Notes: generated by a model from the sequence alone, not told the origin. Shown: positions 36,429 to 45,725, counted from the stretch's first letter. The stretch is 64,000 nt of DNA from Pseudomonadota bacterium (GCA_039033415.1 JBCCCR010000011.1:1-64000), one strand, 5' to 3'. Numbers and translations: made by a program.

Positions 36429-36914
36429 CTACTCCAGATTTTGGATAACGGTGAGCACCGCTTGACGACAACGGTTCAGCGTTTCGTTCAGCGCCTGATC
36501 GGCCTGCTCCGCCGCCGTTCGGTTTTCACCGCGCAACGTGTCGACCGACGTTGACCAATCATCCAACAGGGCTTGCATCGTCTGCGGCACCGGCTCAGGC
36601 AGCAGCATGCTCAGCGTATGGCCTGCCTTCAGCTCACCCCAGCCGTCCACCCACAGCTCGGTGCGCCTGTCGGTGGGATAGACCATCGCGTTGACCACCG
36701 ACTGGAACTGCTCGAGATGGTTGATGACCTCGAAGGCCGCATGTCGCAGGTTGCGCTGCTGCTCGGTGGTCTCGTTGCGCCAGGTGTTGTAGCTGAGGCT
36801 GCAAACGGCAATCGCCAGGCTGATCAGCGCCACGGCGTTGCGCTGGAGCTGGGCGGCGAAGGACGACCGCGGCGCCGCGTCCGCGTCCGTCGGCGTCTCT
36901 CCGGCGCTGCTCAT
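36429..36914 (-). CDS. Small membrane protein of unknown function
   Basis: A 161-residue protein with a short polar N-terminus, one membrane segment (about 27-44, AVALISLAIAVCSLSYN) and a soluble helical C-terminal part. I recognise no family. It begins with a 4-bp overlap with the AhpD-like gene upstream, so the two are probably co-transcribed. It converges on ubiB with a 7-bp gap and no terminator. Confidence 0.7.
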   Translation of the reverse strand: MSSAGETPTDADAAPRSSFAAQLQRNAVALISLAIAVCSLSYNTWRNETTEQQRNLRHAAFEVINHLEQFQSVVNAMVYPTDRRTELWVDGWGELKAGHTLSMLLPEPVPQTMQALLDDWSTSVDTLRGENRTAAEQADQALNETLNRCRQAVLTVIQNLE

Positions 36915-37504
36915 GGCCGGTGTTTGCCGCCGTCCCAGCCGCCGGACGCGAGCACGCGATCGCCCATGCGGGTTGGCGACTCTTCGATTTCGGTTGCCAT
37001 GGAGTCATTCCAGCGATTGAGAAATCCATAGAGGCAAACGGCGCCCAGAATTTCGCAGATCTGATTGTCGGTCCAGTGCTCGCGCATGCGCTCCATCAGA
37101 GGCTCGTCGACCGCGTTGGGCACAGAACCCGCCGCCAGCGCGTAGTCCAGCGCAACCCGCTCAGCCTCGGTGTAATGATCGCTGGTCTGGTAGTCCCAGA
37201 TTGCGTCGATTTTGGCCTGACTGATCCCGTGGATTTCAGCCGCCACCAGCGAGTGAGCTTCGCAATACTGACAGCCCGCCGCCCGGCTGGCGAAGTGAGC
37301 GATCAGCCGCATGAAGCCCAGATCGACCTCACCGTCAGGGTCCATCACGGCGTTGGTCAGCGCCCCGAATCCTTCGACCATCTTCGGCTTCCGCTGCATG
37401 GTCTTAAGGCTGTTGGGCACAAATCCCAGAATGCGTTCAAAGGTCTCAAAGGTGTCGGCAAGCTCCGGCGTGGTCGACGTCGGCAGAGGGGTCATATGAG
37501 CCAT
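36911..37504 (-). CDS. Carboxymuconolactone decarboxylase / AhpD-like protein
   Basis: The 197-residue protein carries the AhpD-type motif GCQYCEAHS (Cys-x-x-Cys-x-x-x-His, about residues 78-86), which gives alkylhydroperoxidase activity in characterised members. I chose ATG 37504, which has GGAGAA 8 bp upstream; the frame extends to 37786 but that part is antisense to the sulfotransferase gene. Likely a peroxide-detoxifying enzyme; partner reductase unknown. Confidence 0.9.
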   Translation of the reverse strand: MAHMTPLPTSTTPELADTFETFERILGFVPNSLKTMQRKPKMVEGFGALTNAVMDPDGEVDLGFMRLIAHFASRAAGCQYCEAHSLVAAEIHGISQAKIDAIWDYQTSDHYTEAERVALDYALAAGSVPNAVDEPLMERMREHWTDNQICEILGAVCLYGFLNRWNDSMATEIEESPTRMGDRVLASGGWDGGKHRP

Positions 37505-37548
37505 GGGAAGGGTTCTCCAGTTGAACAGATTGGGGGTTTTCGGGGCCC

Positions 37549-37577
37549 TTGGCGCGAGTTCGGCAGGCCGATATGAT
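37549..37577 (+). promoter_or_regulatory. Sigma-70-like promoter of sulfotransferase/aminotransferase pair
   Basis: TTGGCG (37549-37554) and TATGAT (37572-37577) are separated by 17 bases. Transcription would begin near 37584, a short leader before ATG 37598. Confidence 0.5.
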
Positions 37578-37597
37578 GCGCCAATTTGGGGGCAGCG

Positions 37598-38338
37598 ATG
37601 AACAGCGGGCATTGTAAGCGAATCTGTTTGTGGTCGGGGCCCCGCAACGTGTCGACGGCTGTGCTTTACGCCTTTGACCAGCGCCAGGACACGGTGGCGG
37701 TGGATGAGCCGCTTTACGGCCACTACCTGAGCACCTCCGGGGCCGATCACCCCGGGGCGGAGAAGATTCTGCCGCTGCTTGAGCACGATGGGGAAAAGGT
37801 GATTCGGGAAACGGTGCTGGGTCCCTGCGAGAAGCCGGTCCTATTTCTTAAGCTGATGGCTCACCACCTGCCGGGCCTGGACCGCGCCTTTATGGATCAC
37901 ACCAGCAACGTGATCTTGACGCGAAACCCGCGAGAGGTGCTGGCGACGCTTCGCTTCCAGGTGAAACATCCCACCATGGCCGACGCGGGCTATGACCAGC
38001 AGGTGGCGCTGCTGGAGCGCTATCCCGGGATGCCGGTGCTGGACGCCAAGCAGCTGCTGCTCAATCCGGCAGCGGTGCTTCGCGAGCTGTGCGACCGGCT
38101 GAGCCTGCGCTTTAATGAGGCCATGCTGAGCTGGCCCGAGGGCCCCAAAGCCTGCGACGGACCCTGGGCACCGTATTGGTATCACAACGTCCACAAGTCC
38201 CGGGGCTTTGCGCCCTTCCAGCCGTCCGCCAAGATTATGCCGGCTGAGCTGGAACCGCTGCTCAAGGAATGCCAGCCGCTATACGAAACGCTGCTCGAGC
38301 GGGCGATCCGCGCCCCCGATCTGGAGTCCACGAAATGA
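37598..38338 (+). CDS. Sulfotransferase-like protein
   Basis: A 246-residue protein with a P-loop-like PAPS-binding start (ICLWSGPRNVSTAVLYAF) and a later ILTRNPREVLATL that fits the 3'-phosphate-binding motif. This is the family of short sulfotransferase-like proteins found next to, or fused with, branched-chain aminotransferase-like enzymes. Its stop overlaps the aminotransferase start (ATGA), so the two probably act in one pathway. Substrate unknown. Confidence 0.82.
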   Translation: MNSGHCKRICLWSGPRNVSTAVLYAFDQRQDTVAVDEPLYGHYLSTSGADHPGAEKILPLLEHDGEKVIRETVLGPCEKPVLFLKLMAHHLPGLDRAFMDHTSNVILTRNPREVLATLRFQVKHPTMADAGYDQQVALLERYPGMPVLDAKQLLLNPAAVLRELCDRLSLRFNEAMLSWPEGPKACDGPWAPYWYHNVHKSRGFAPFQPSAKIMPAELEPLLKECQPLYETLLERAIRAPDLESTK

Positions 38339-39261
38339 TTGAAAGAGAACAGCTTCTACCCGAGCTGAGCGACCCGCGCAACGCCGATATCCTGGTTCAC
38401 GTGGCGGGCCGGCTGCTGTCCAGGCAGGAGGCCCGCGTATCGGTTTTCGATTCGGTGGTGCAGGGCGGGGATGCGGTTTGGGAAGGCCTGCGGGTCTATG
38501 ACGGCCGGATCTTCATGCTCGATCCGCACCTCGATCGCCTGATCGATTCGGCGAAAGCGCTCGCCTTCGCGGGTGTGCCCGGTCGGGACGAGATCAAGCA
38601 GGCCATCTTCGAGACGCTCGAGGCCAACGGCATGCGCGACGGGGCGCATATCCGGCTGACGCTGACTCGGGGGGAGAAGATCACCTCCGGCATGAGTCCC
38701 GCCTTCAACCGCTTTGGCCCAACGCTGATCGTTCTGGCGGAGTGGAAGCCGCCGGTCTACGACAACGCGGCGGGTATTCGCCTGATCACCTCAGCGATCC
38801 GGCGCAACACCAGCCAGTGCCTGGACTCCAAGATTCACCACAACAACCTGCTCAATAACATCCTGGCCAAAATTCAGGCCAACGTGGCTGGCGTCGACGA
38901 TGCGCTGATGCTGGACGTGGCGGGATTTCTGTCTGAGACCAATGCCACCAACGTGTTTGTGGTGCACGGGGACAAGCTGCTGACACCGCACGCAGACTCC
39001 TGTGTTCCCGGTGTAACCCGGGCGACTGTGCTCGAGCTAGCCGGCGAACTGGGAATCCCGACCGAGGAGCGCAACGTGTCGCTCACCGAAGCGCATGCCG
39101 CTCAGGAGATGTTCACCACCGGCACCATGGGCGAGCTGTCGCCGGTGATCGAGCTCGACGGTCGGCAAATCGGCGACGGCGGCTGCGGGGCCGTTACGCG
39201 CCAGCTGCAGGACGAATACGCAAGCCGGACCCGTTCGCTGGGCGAACCACTCCCGTTCTGA
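38335..39261 (+). CDS. Class IV aminotransferase (branched-chain aminotransferase-like)
   Basis: A PLP fold type IV enzyme of 308 aa: SVQGGDAVWEGLRVYDG-like N-terminus (SVVQGGDAVWEGLRV), the PLP lysine in LDSKIHHNNLLNNI and the cofactor-binding FLSETNATNVFVV. It could be a branched-chain, D-amino-acid or aminodeoxychorismate-lyase-type enzyme. Pairing with a sulfotransferase rather than ilv genes argues against housekeeping IlvE. Upstream in-frame extension lies in the preceding gene. Confidence 0.88.
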   Translation: MIEREQLLPELSDPRNADILVHVAGRLLSRQEARVSVFDSVVQGGDAVWEGLRVYDGRIFMLDPHLDRLIDSAKALAFAGVPGRDEIKQAIFETLEANGMRDGAHIRLTLTRGEKITSGMSPAFNRFGPTLIVLAEWKPPVYDNAAGIRLITSAIRRNTSQCLDSKIHHNNLLNNILAKIQANVAGVDDALMLDVAGFLSETNATNVFVVHGDKLLTPHADSCVPGVTRATVLELAGELGIPTEERNVSLTEAHAAQEMFTTGTMGELSPVIELDGRQIGDGGCGAVTRQLQDEYASRTRSLGEPLPF

Positions 39262-39348
39262 TGGGTCCGGCAAAAACCAGGACCTGGCGCACCGATTGAG
39301 CGGATGCCGTGGGCTATACTCGACGCTGACTTGAACGAGGCACAGGTC

Positions 39349-39585
39349 ATGAAAAGAACCCTGACGCGCGCCGCGGTACTGCTGGTCCCGATGGTGCTGG
39401 TTGCGGGCTGCTTTAAGCAGCCGACCAAAGAAGAGCTGTGGGAGGCCGACACGGCGCGGCGCGAGCAGTGTGACGAGATGTTAAAGGAACTGCAGAACGC
39501 CAAAGATCGACCGCTGATCCGGCTGACGCTCCAGGAAAACTACAACCAAACCTGCGTTAACAACTACCCGGATCCACCAGGCTGA
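39349..39585 (+). CDS. Small lipoprotein of unknown function
   Basis: A 78-residue protein with signal peptide and lipobox (VLVAGC, about residue 21), then a charged helical segment and a short C-terminus with two cysteines. ATG 39349 is preferred; the upstream extension has no signal-peptide character. TATACT at 39315-39320 is a good -10 hexamer 29 bp upstream. No family recognised. Confidence 0.8.
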   Translation: MKRTLTRAAVLLVPMVLVAGCFKQPTKEELWEADTARREQCDEMLKELQNAKDRPLIRLTLQENYNQTCVNNYPDPPG

Positions 39586-39593
39586 CGACCCCC

Positions 39594-40199
39594 TTGGAGC
39601 TGCCTTTTGCCCCAGCCTGCGAGCGAAACCAGGAGCCAATCCGGCAGGCGTTGAGCAAGGTCTTTCCCCGGACGGCGCACATCCTGGAGCTGGCGTCCGG
39701 CACGGGTCAGCACGGGGTCTACTTCGCTCGCCACCTTGCCCATCTCACCTGGCAGTGCACAGATCTTCAGTCCGTGCTGCCCGGCCTTGGCGCCCGGATT
39801 AAGCAGGCGGGGCTGCCCAACCTGCCGCCGCCGCTGGCGGTCGACGTGAGTTGCCCGGACTGGCCTCAGACCTCGCCTGAGCTGGCGGCGGACGGGATCT
39901 TCGCCTGCAATATCCTGCATATCGCTAGCTGGCAGGCAGCGGTAACCCTGTTTGCGGGGTGCGCACGGCTGCTGGACGCCGGGTCCACCCTGGCCATCTA
40001 CGGGCCTTTCAATGAGAACGGTTTCACCTCTGAGGGCAACGCCTCGCTGGATGCGTGGGCCCGCGAATCATTTCCCGGCGGCGGGCTGCGGGAACTGGCA
40101 GATGTTGCCCGTCTGGCGACGGACAGCGGCTTTTCTGAACCCGAGGTGACGCAGATGCCCGCCAACAACCTCGTGCTGACGCTGGTGCGCGCCGCTTGA
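39594..40199 (+). CDS. DUF938 SAM-dependent methyltransferase-like protein
   Basis: A 201-residue protein starting at TTG 39594 (no ATG is available). It reads FAPACERNQEPIRQAL, then ILELASGTGQHGVYFARHL (SAM-binding motif I) and FACNILHIASWQA, all DUF938 hallmarks. Substrate not known. Its stop overlaps the TTG start of the following exported beta-propeller (TTGA). Confidence 0.9.
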   Translation: MELPFAPACERNQEPIRQALSKVFPRTAHILELASGTGQHGVYFARHLAHLTWQCTDLQSVLPGLGARIKQAGLPNLPPPLAVDVSCPDWPQTSPELAADGIFACNILHIASWQAAVTLFAGCARLLDAGSTLAIYGPFNENGFTSEGNASLDAWARESFPGGGLRELADVARLATDSGFSEPEVTQMPANNLVLTLVRAA

Positions 40200-42484
40200 T
40201 CACCCAGACCGCCCTGGCGCTGTTGCTGCTGCCGGGACAAAGCATCTGGCAGCCGCAGGGGCCCGCACCGATCAGCGGCGGTCAGATCGAAAACGTGGCC
40301 GGCTCGCCGGTGGCCGGTGCGGTCAACGCGCTGGCACCGCACCCCGAAAACCCGGACGTGCTGCTTATCGGGAGCGTCAATGGCGGCATCTGGCGCACGA
40401 CGAGCGCCACCGCTTTAGTTCCGCAGTGGGAGCCATTGACGGACGACCAGCCTTCCCAGTCCATCGGGGCGATCAGGTTCGACCCCACCGACAGCACGCG
40501 TCAAACCCTGGTGGCAAGCTTTGCCCGTACGTCGGCCTTCAACACCGAAGGCGGCAGCCGCAGCGGCGCGCTGCGCACCACCGACGGCGGCGATACCTGG
40601 GTTTTGCTGGACGGTTTGGCGGGACGCAACCTGGTGGCGGTGGAGGCTAGCGGTGACGTGCTGCTGGCCGCCAGCGACGGCGGGGATAGCGGCACCTGTG
40701 AGGATCTGGGGCTCTTCCGCAGCGTTGATGCGGGGCTTAGCTGGGACGTGGTCGACAATGGCCTGCCCGTCGCGGTGATCGAAGCGCTCGGTCGTGACCC
40801 GGTCAACCCGGACGTGCTTTACGCCGCGGTCCTGCTGGCATCACTCTGCCAGCCTGAGGGCCAAAACGGCCTTTACCGGAGCGAAGACTTTGGCCAGAGC
40901 TGGGTCAAGGTCAGTCCACCAGCGGCCGTATCAGCGATCGATACGCTGCTTGAAGACGTGCCGGGCAGCCACGCGGAGCTGGCCGTCGGCCAGGCAGGCA
41001 ACGTGTTTGTGGCGCTGGTCCCCGGCAGCACGCGCCGCCTGGAAGGCGTGTTCTTCAGCGGTGACGGAGGCGACACCTGGCTAACGCTCGACCTGCCGGG
41101 AAGCTTTGAGCCCAGCTTCCGAGGCGTTAACCCGGGTCGTCAGGGTTTCATTCACCTGTCGCTAACGGCAGATCCGCAAAGTGCCAACATCGTCTATATC
41201 GGTGGCGACCGTCAGCCGCAGAGTGATGCCGGCGAGTTTCCCAACTCGATTGGCGCCACCGATTTCTCCGGGCGCCTGTTTCGAGGGGACGTCAGTCAGC
41301 CGGCCGGCTTTCAGTGGACCGCGCTGACCCATGCGGGGACGTTTGCCGGCTCTTCGCCGCACGCCGACTCACGGGAGATGGCGTTTGACGCCGCCGGCTC
41401 GCTGCTGCAGGTCGATGACGGAGGCGTTTACCGCCAGTCGGCGCCTCGAGGATTTTTTGGCGACTGGTTCTCGCTGAACGGTAACCTGCAGATCACCGAG
41501 ACACATGACGGCGCGCTCGACGTCCTGGCCAACGTTGCGCTGGGCGGCAATCAGGACAACGGCTCCACGCAGCAGGTGATGGCGGGGCAGCTCGAGTGGG
41601 AAACGGTCAATGCGGGAGACGGCGGTGATGTGGCTGTAGCCGTGATGGGTCCGGAGTCAATCCGTTTTCACAGCTTTGCCTTTTTCGGCAGGCCAACTCG
41701 CAGCGTCTACCTCGCCGACAATTCGCTCCAGTCCCGGACCGAACTGGCCCTGGTGCCGGTCAGTAAGAGTCCGGCATTGGTAGGGCAGTTCAACACCCCG
41801 GTGGCGGTAAATCGCGATAATCCGATGGCCCTTCTGATCGGTGCCGATAACGGCCTGTTTGAATCGCTGGATCAAGGTGACACGGTCCGCCAGCTGGTGG
41901 AGGAGGTAGTTCCGACCGGACTGCTGGGCAATCCGCTGATCTTCGGCGCGCCGGGTGCTCCTGACCTGATCTACGCCGCGGGCTGCAATGGACCTTGCGG
42001 GGCGAGCCAGCTCGGCCAGCTGTGGCTGCGCCGGCCCGGCGACGAGGAGTTCCACAGCATATACACGGGGCAGGACGCGGGCGGGATCACCGCAATTGCC
42101 GCGGGGCCAGATGCCGAGACTGTCTTTGTGATGGAACGCAGCCGCATCGTTCAGCTGCGGGCGTTCGGCGACACCGCCTTTGACGTGAGCGGCGATTTAG
42201 CCAACCTCGACCCGGGCCGGTTTCGCAGCCTGCTCTGGGTACCGGGTGACGCGGACGCCGCCCTGCTGGCGGGTACCGATCGCGGCGTCTACGTGGCGTT
42301 TGACTCCGGCGATTACGAGGCCTGGTCCCGGGTTGGCGATGGGTTTCCCCAGACGCTGGTCTTCGATCTGGACGTGGATGCAGCGCGCGATCGCGTGCTC
42401 GCATCAACGATGGGCCGGGGGAGCTATTCGCTGGACGGTCTGCTCCAGCGGCTGCCGCGGGTTTTTGCCAGCGGCTTCGAATAG
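40196..42484 (+). CDS. Exported BNR/sortilin-type beta-propeller with C-terminal GFE tag
   Basis: A short signal peptide (ITQTALALLLLPGQS) starts at TTG 40196. The 762 residues contain repeated Asp-box-like units: TTDGGDTWVLLD, SVDAGLSWDVVD, SEDFGQSWVKV, SGDGGDTWLTLD, which build sialidase/Vps10-type propellers. No sialidase catalytic residues are evident, so a binding or structural role is more likely. It ends RVFASGFE, the tag shared with two metalloproteases nearby. Coupled by a 4-bp overlap to the DUF938 gene, which may be incidental. Confidence 0.85.
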   Translation: MITQTALALLLLPGQSIWQPQGPAPISGGQIENVAGSPVAGAVNALAPHPENPDVLLIGSVNGGIWRTTSATALVPQWEPLTDDQPSQSIGAIRFDPTDSTRQTLVASFARTSAFNTEGGSRSGALRTTDGGDTWVLLDGLAGRNLVAVEASGDVLLAASDGGDSGTCEDLGLFRSVDAGLSWDVVDNGLPVAVIEALGRDPVNPDVLYAAVLLASLCQPEGQNGLYRSEDFGQSWVKVSPPAAVSAIDTLLEDVPGSHAELAVGQAGNVFVALVPGSTRRLEGVFFSGDGGDTWLTLDLPGSFEPSFRGVNPGRQGFIHLSLTADPQSANIVYIGGDRQPQSDAGEFPNSIGATDFSGRLFRGDVSQPAGFQWTALTHAGTFAGSSPHADSREMAFDAAGSLLQVDDGGVYRQSAPRGFFGDWFSLNGNLQITETHDGALDVLANVALGGNQDNGSTQQVMAGQLEWETVNAGDGGDVAVAVMGPESIRFHSFAFFGRPTRSVYLADNSLQSRTELALVPVSKSPALVGQFNTPVAVNRDNPMALLIGADNGLFESLDQGDTVRQLVEEVVPTGLLGNPLIFGAPGAPDLIYAAGCNGPCGASQLGQLWLRRPGDEEFHSIYTGQDAGGITAIAAGPDAETVFVMERSRIVQLRAFGDTAFDVSGDLANLDPGRFRSLLWVPGDADAALLAGTDRGVYVAFDSGDYEAWSRVGDGFPQTLVFDLDVDAARDRVLASTMGRGSYSLDGLLQRLPRVFASGFE

Positions 42485-42608
42485 TGGCGTACTCAGGCCA
42501 TAGATCTCGCATTATTTAGTGGGTCTTGCGGAATTTTCTGTCCCGCCAGCGAGCATGACAGGCTCACCACACGGCCCACCAGACCAATGAGAGAAAGGAG
42601 AATCTGTC

Positions 42609-43016
42609 ATGAAAACCTGTCGATGCATGGTGCCGGGGGCGCCAGCCAACGCTGACCGAAAGATTGGAGACTCAGCGAAGCTGCTGGCGACGCTACTGAC
42701 GGCAGGCGCACTGTGGGCTGGCCGGCCCGCTGCGGCGCAGGACGTTGGGCCCACCCAGCATGTCAATGACAAATCGAAGGCGTTCGAACCGTTTGTCCCC
42801 GACGCCAAAACGCTCGCGCTGCTCGATCGCTCGAGCACCTACCTGAGCCAGCCCGGCTTCGACGGGCGGCGGCGCCTCGTGACCAATGGCGGTCACCAGC
42901 ACGTGCTGATGGCGCGCGTGGGGCCGGACGGCAAAATTGAAATGTTCTGCGCGGCCAGTGCTCACGCCGCCCAGACCTGGGGGTCCGCTCCACGGCTGCC
43001 GGAGCAGGAGCGATGA
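42609..43016 (+). CDS. Small exported protein coupled to a metalloprotease
   Basis: A 135-residue protein with a long N-terminus and an export signal (LLATLLTAGALWAGRPAAAQ). The mature part ends in GHQHVLMARVGPDGKIEMFCAASAHAAQTW, a pattern seen in small secreted proteins beside surface-sorted proteins; I cannot name the family with certainty. AAGGAG lies well placed before the ATG. It overlaps the leishmanolysin-like gene by 4 bp, so it could be an inhibitor or partner of that protease (inference). Confidence 0.75.
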   Translation: MKTCRCMVPGAPANADRKIGDSAKLLATLLTAGALWAGRPAAAQDVGPTQHVNDKSKAFEPFVPDAKTLALLDRSSTYLSQPGFDGRRRLVTNGGHQHVLMARVGPDGKIEMFCAASAHAAQTWGSAPRLPEQER

Positions 43017-44017
43017 GTATCCGCAACACGTGGGTCAGCGTGCTGCTGCTGGCTGGGATATTGAGCAGCCTGCCTTCGTGGGGCGCAGATATTCAGTTCC
43101 AGTTCAACGCCGGGTTCAGCGATCCTCGACCCGCGACGCCGCAGCCCGGCAATCCCGGGACTACCCTGGGGGAGCAGCGCCGAAATCTCTTTGAAGCCGC
43201 AGGACAGGTGTGGGGCGGCATCATCAACAGCCAGGTGACCATCGTTGTTGAGGCGGAGTTTGCGGACCTACAGTGTGGTCCGGGTGGCGCGGTCCTCGGC
43301 TCAGCGGGGAGCGGCTTTTCCAGCAATTCCAATCTAATGGGCGGCCTGGTGCTGTATCCGCCTGCGCTGGAGAACGCTTTGCTCGGCTCGGATCAGGACC
43401 CCGGCCAGGCTGATATCCAGGCGCGCTTTAACGAAAACCTCGACGACGGTAATTGCCCTGGCTTTGGCGGTTTCTATTACGGCCTGGACAACAACGCCGG
43501 GCCCGGTGAGTCGGCGCTTTTCTCAACGGTACTGCATGAAATCGCCCACGGCCTCGGCTTCAGCTCGCTGATCGGATCCGACGGGACGCTCCCGATGTCC
43601 GGGGCAACGGAATTCCCGGGGATCTTTGACCTGTTTCTTTTCGACGCCAATGACGGTCCGAACGGCACGCTGCTGGTCGATCTGAGCGTGGTCGATCGTG
43701 CGGCATCGGTTCTCGATGATCCAAACCTGGTCTGGGACGGCCCCAACGTGAATGGGGCGCTGGCCGGACAGATCACCGGCGGTATCAACGGCGGGCGGCT
43801 GCGTATGTATGCGCCGGCAGCATTCCAGGGCGGGTCGTCGGTTTCTCACTTCAGCACGGACGTGACGCCAAACCTCCTGATGGAGCCGTTTCTAACGCCG
43901 GATCTGACCCCAGGCGCAACCGACCTGACGCCTCTGTTGTTTCGGGATCTGGGCTATACCGTTTCGGTGCCCGCAGCGGACCTGGTTTTTGCTTCGGGCT
44001 TTGAAGGCGGGCCCTGA
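43013..44017 (+). CDS. Exported leishmanolysin-like zinc metalloprotease with GFE tag
   Basis: A signal peptide (about 1-24, ending SWGA) precedes a 310-residue domain with HEIAHGLGF (His175, Glu176, His179). The metzincin third ligand is not at the usual +6 spacing. Instead SVSHFSTDVTPNLLMEP some 100 residues later offers a distant His plus a Met-turn, the arrangement of M8 leishmanolysins. The C-terminus is LVFASGFEGGP. It follows, and overlaps, a small exported protein. Substrate unknown; family assignment is inferred from the motif layout. Confidence 0.82.
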   Translation: MSIRNTWVSVLLLAGILSSLPSWGADIQFQFNAGFSDPRPATPQPGNPGTTLGEQRRNLFEAAGQVWGGIINSQVTIVVEAEFADLQCGPGGAVLGSAGSGFSSNSNLMGGLVLYPPALENALLGSDQDPGQADIQARFNENLDDGNCPGFGGFYYGLDNNAGPGESALFSTVLHEIAHGLGFSSLIGSDGTLPMSGATEFPGIFDLFLFDANDGPNGTLLVDLSVVDRAASVLDDPNLVWDGPNVNGALAGQITGGINGGRLRMYAPAAFQGGSSVSHFSTDVTPNLLMEPFLTPDLTPGATDLTPLLFRDLGYTVSVPAADLVFASGFEGGP

Positions 44018-44165
44018 GACTCAGGGCTCTTCACCGATAAGCCGCTTCGAGTGTGACAGGGTACTCACTTCTCGTCATCGATTTGTAAGGCAGTGCGAAG
44101 CTGAGGCGTAAGTCACGGTTTCTACAGGTTTTCTATAGCAGCTTCACCCCATTGTCGGCCGCAGG

Positions 44166-45653
44166 ATGCGCCCCATGGGGAAACCAACAGGGAAATACCG
44201 TTTTAGACGAGAGCGGGGGGGCTTCGCCGGCTTCGCGCTGCTCCTTTCTCTGTCGTCATTGCCGGCGTTCGGCCAGGATCAGGCGTTTGGCCATCAGCCA
44301 AAGTTTCTGGAGGCGTTGCAGGCTCCGGAAAGTCCGACCATCTCGCAGACCGTCTCGCTGAGCCGCGCGGACGTTGCGAAGCTGACGTCCGCGGTGATCG
44401 GCGATCCGGTGTCCGTCGCTGCGCTCAGCCTCGGACTTGCCAAAGGCGCCGCCATGGAGTTCAAGCGGATTGCGATCCGCGCTCCCGGCGCCAGGGTTGT
44501 GGTGGATGATGGCGTCAGCGCCCGGGAGCTTCCGCCGACGCGGCGCCGGTTTTTTCTCGCCCACAGCGCAACCGGCGGGGCGAGTTTCTCGCTGGATCCT
44601 GAGAGCGGCCGGGTTCACGGCCTGCTGGTGGATGGCGGCCACAGCTATCAAATCGACGGGGGCGCTGACGGCAGCGGCGGCCTGACGATGAATCTCAAGA
44701 GCCTGCGCGAAGGACGCAGCCGGGCAGGCTTCTCGTGCGGCCAGAACCACACACATAAGGCCGAGTATCGAGCGCCCGCGATCGGTCGAGCCCTGGCGGC
44801 GGGCCGAACGCCCGGCGTAAGGCCGATGGCTCCGAGCATGCGGCTGGGCCTCAAGGGCAGCGGTCAGGTGCTGTATCAGGCGGTGATTGCTGTAGACACG
44901 GACAACGAGTTTCTCTTTGATAAGTTTGCCAACAACACCGGCAACGCCCAGGACTGGGTTGAAGATGTTTTTGTTGCCATGAACGCCTTTTATGAGCCCG
45001 ACCTGGGGCTGCGGCTGCTGCTGGGTGACCTGATTCTCCGCATCGACAACACGCCGGCCAACGACCCGGACTACAACGCTGATCCCGAAGACTTCAACAC
45101 CGGTCTGTCCCAGTTTCGCAGCTATTTCCAGAACAATGAGAACGGTCGGGCACGGAGCTTTACGGCACTGTTTTCGGGCCGAGATATTTCTTCCCGATCG
45201 TTCAGCGGCGTGGCGTATGTGGGGGCCTACTGCAACAGCTTCAGCTATTCGCTCAACCGCATCGGCAGCCGCTCGAGTCCAGCATTTATCGCTGGTGGCG
45301 TCGGTCACGAGATTGGCCACAACCTCGGCTCATCGCATACCCACTGTGAGGCGCTGCGTCCGAACGGCGGTTTTGTCGACCAGTGCTACTCCCGCCAGCG
45401 CAACGGCTGCTACGAAGGCCCAACCTCATGCCCGTCCGGCGTCGATGGCAGCCTGATGAGCTACTGTCACGCCGGCGCGTCCGGCTTTGACGGGAGCGGC
45501 CCGGCTGAGGGCACCAGCGAGCGCTGCAGCGTCAGCGACTACTTTCACCCGTTGATTATCGGCAAGCTCGATAGCCGCATCGCCAGCAACAACCCCTCGT
45601 GCATCGCCGATTTCGATGATCTGGACCTGCTTCTCCGCGACGGGTTCGAGTAG
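44166..45653 (+). CDS. Exported reprolysin-like (M12) metalloprotease with DGFE tag
   Basis: A signal segment (FAGFALLLSLSSLPAFG) is followed by a ~190-residue pro-region containing an isolated cysteine (FSCGQNH, possible cysteine switch), then the catalytic domain with the full zinc motif HEIGHNLGSSH (His381, Glu382, His385, His391) and Met-turn SLMSYCH. Several cysteines form likely disulfides around the active site. It ends LLLRDGFE. Probably secreted to the surface or medium and autocatalytically activated. No inhibitor gene is adjacent. Confidence 0.92.
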   Translation: MRPMGKPTGKYRFRRERGGFAGFALLLSLSSLPAFGQDQAFGHQPKFLEALQAPESPTISQTVSLSRADVAKLTSAVIGDPVSVAALSLGLAKGAAMEFKRIAIRAPGARVVVDDGVSARELPPTRRRFFLAHSATGGASFSLDPESGRVHGLLVDGGHSYQIDGGADGSGGLTMNLKSLREGRSRAGFSCGQNHTHKAEYRAPAIGRALAAGRTPGVRPMAPSMRLGLKGSGQVLYQAVIAVDTDNEFLFDKFANNTGNAQDWVEDVFVAMNAFYEPDLGLRLLLGDLILRIDNTPANDPDYNADPEDFNTGLSQFRSYFQNNENGRARSFTALFSGRDISSRSFSGVAYVGAYCNSFSYSLNRIGSRSSPAFIAGGVGHEIGHNLGSSHTHCEALRPNGGFVDQCYSRQRNGCYEGPTSCPSGVDGSLMSYCHAGASGFDGSGPAEGTSERCSVSDYFHPLIIGKLDSRIASNNPSCIADFDDLDLLLRDGFE

Positions 45654-45725
45654 CCTCTTAGGCGTTGCGTTAATCGGCATTGCTGAGCTGCTAGCATAGG
45701 CGCCCGCCTAAGCTGTTGCCCCGCT

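Noticed and set aside
43535-43570. Loss of the third zinc ligand in the 43013 metalloprotease
   Set aside because: First read as a broken metzincin site, but a distant His and Met-turn (SHF...LLMEP) fit the leishmanolysin layout.
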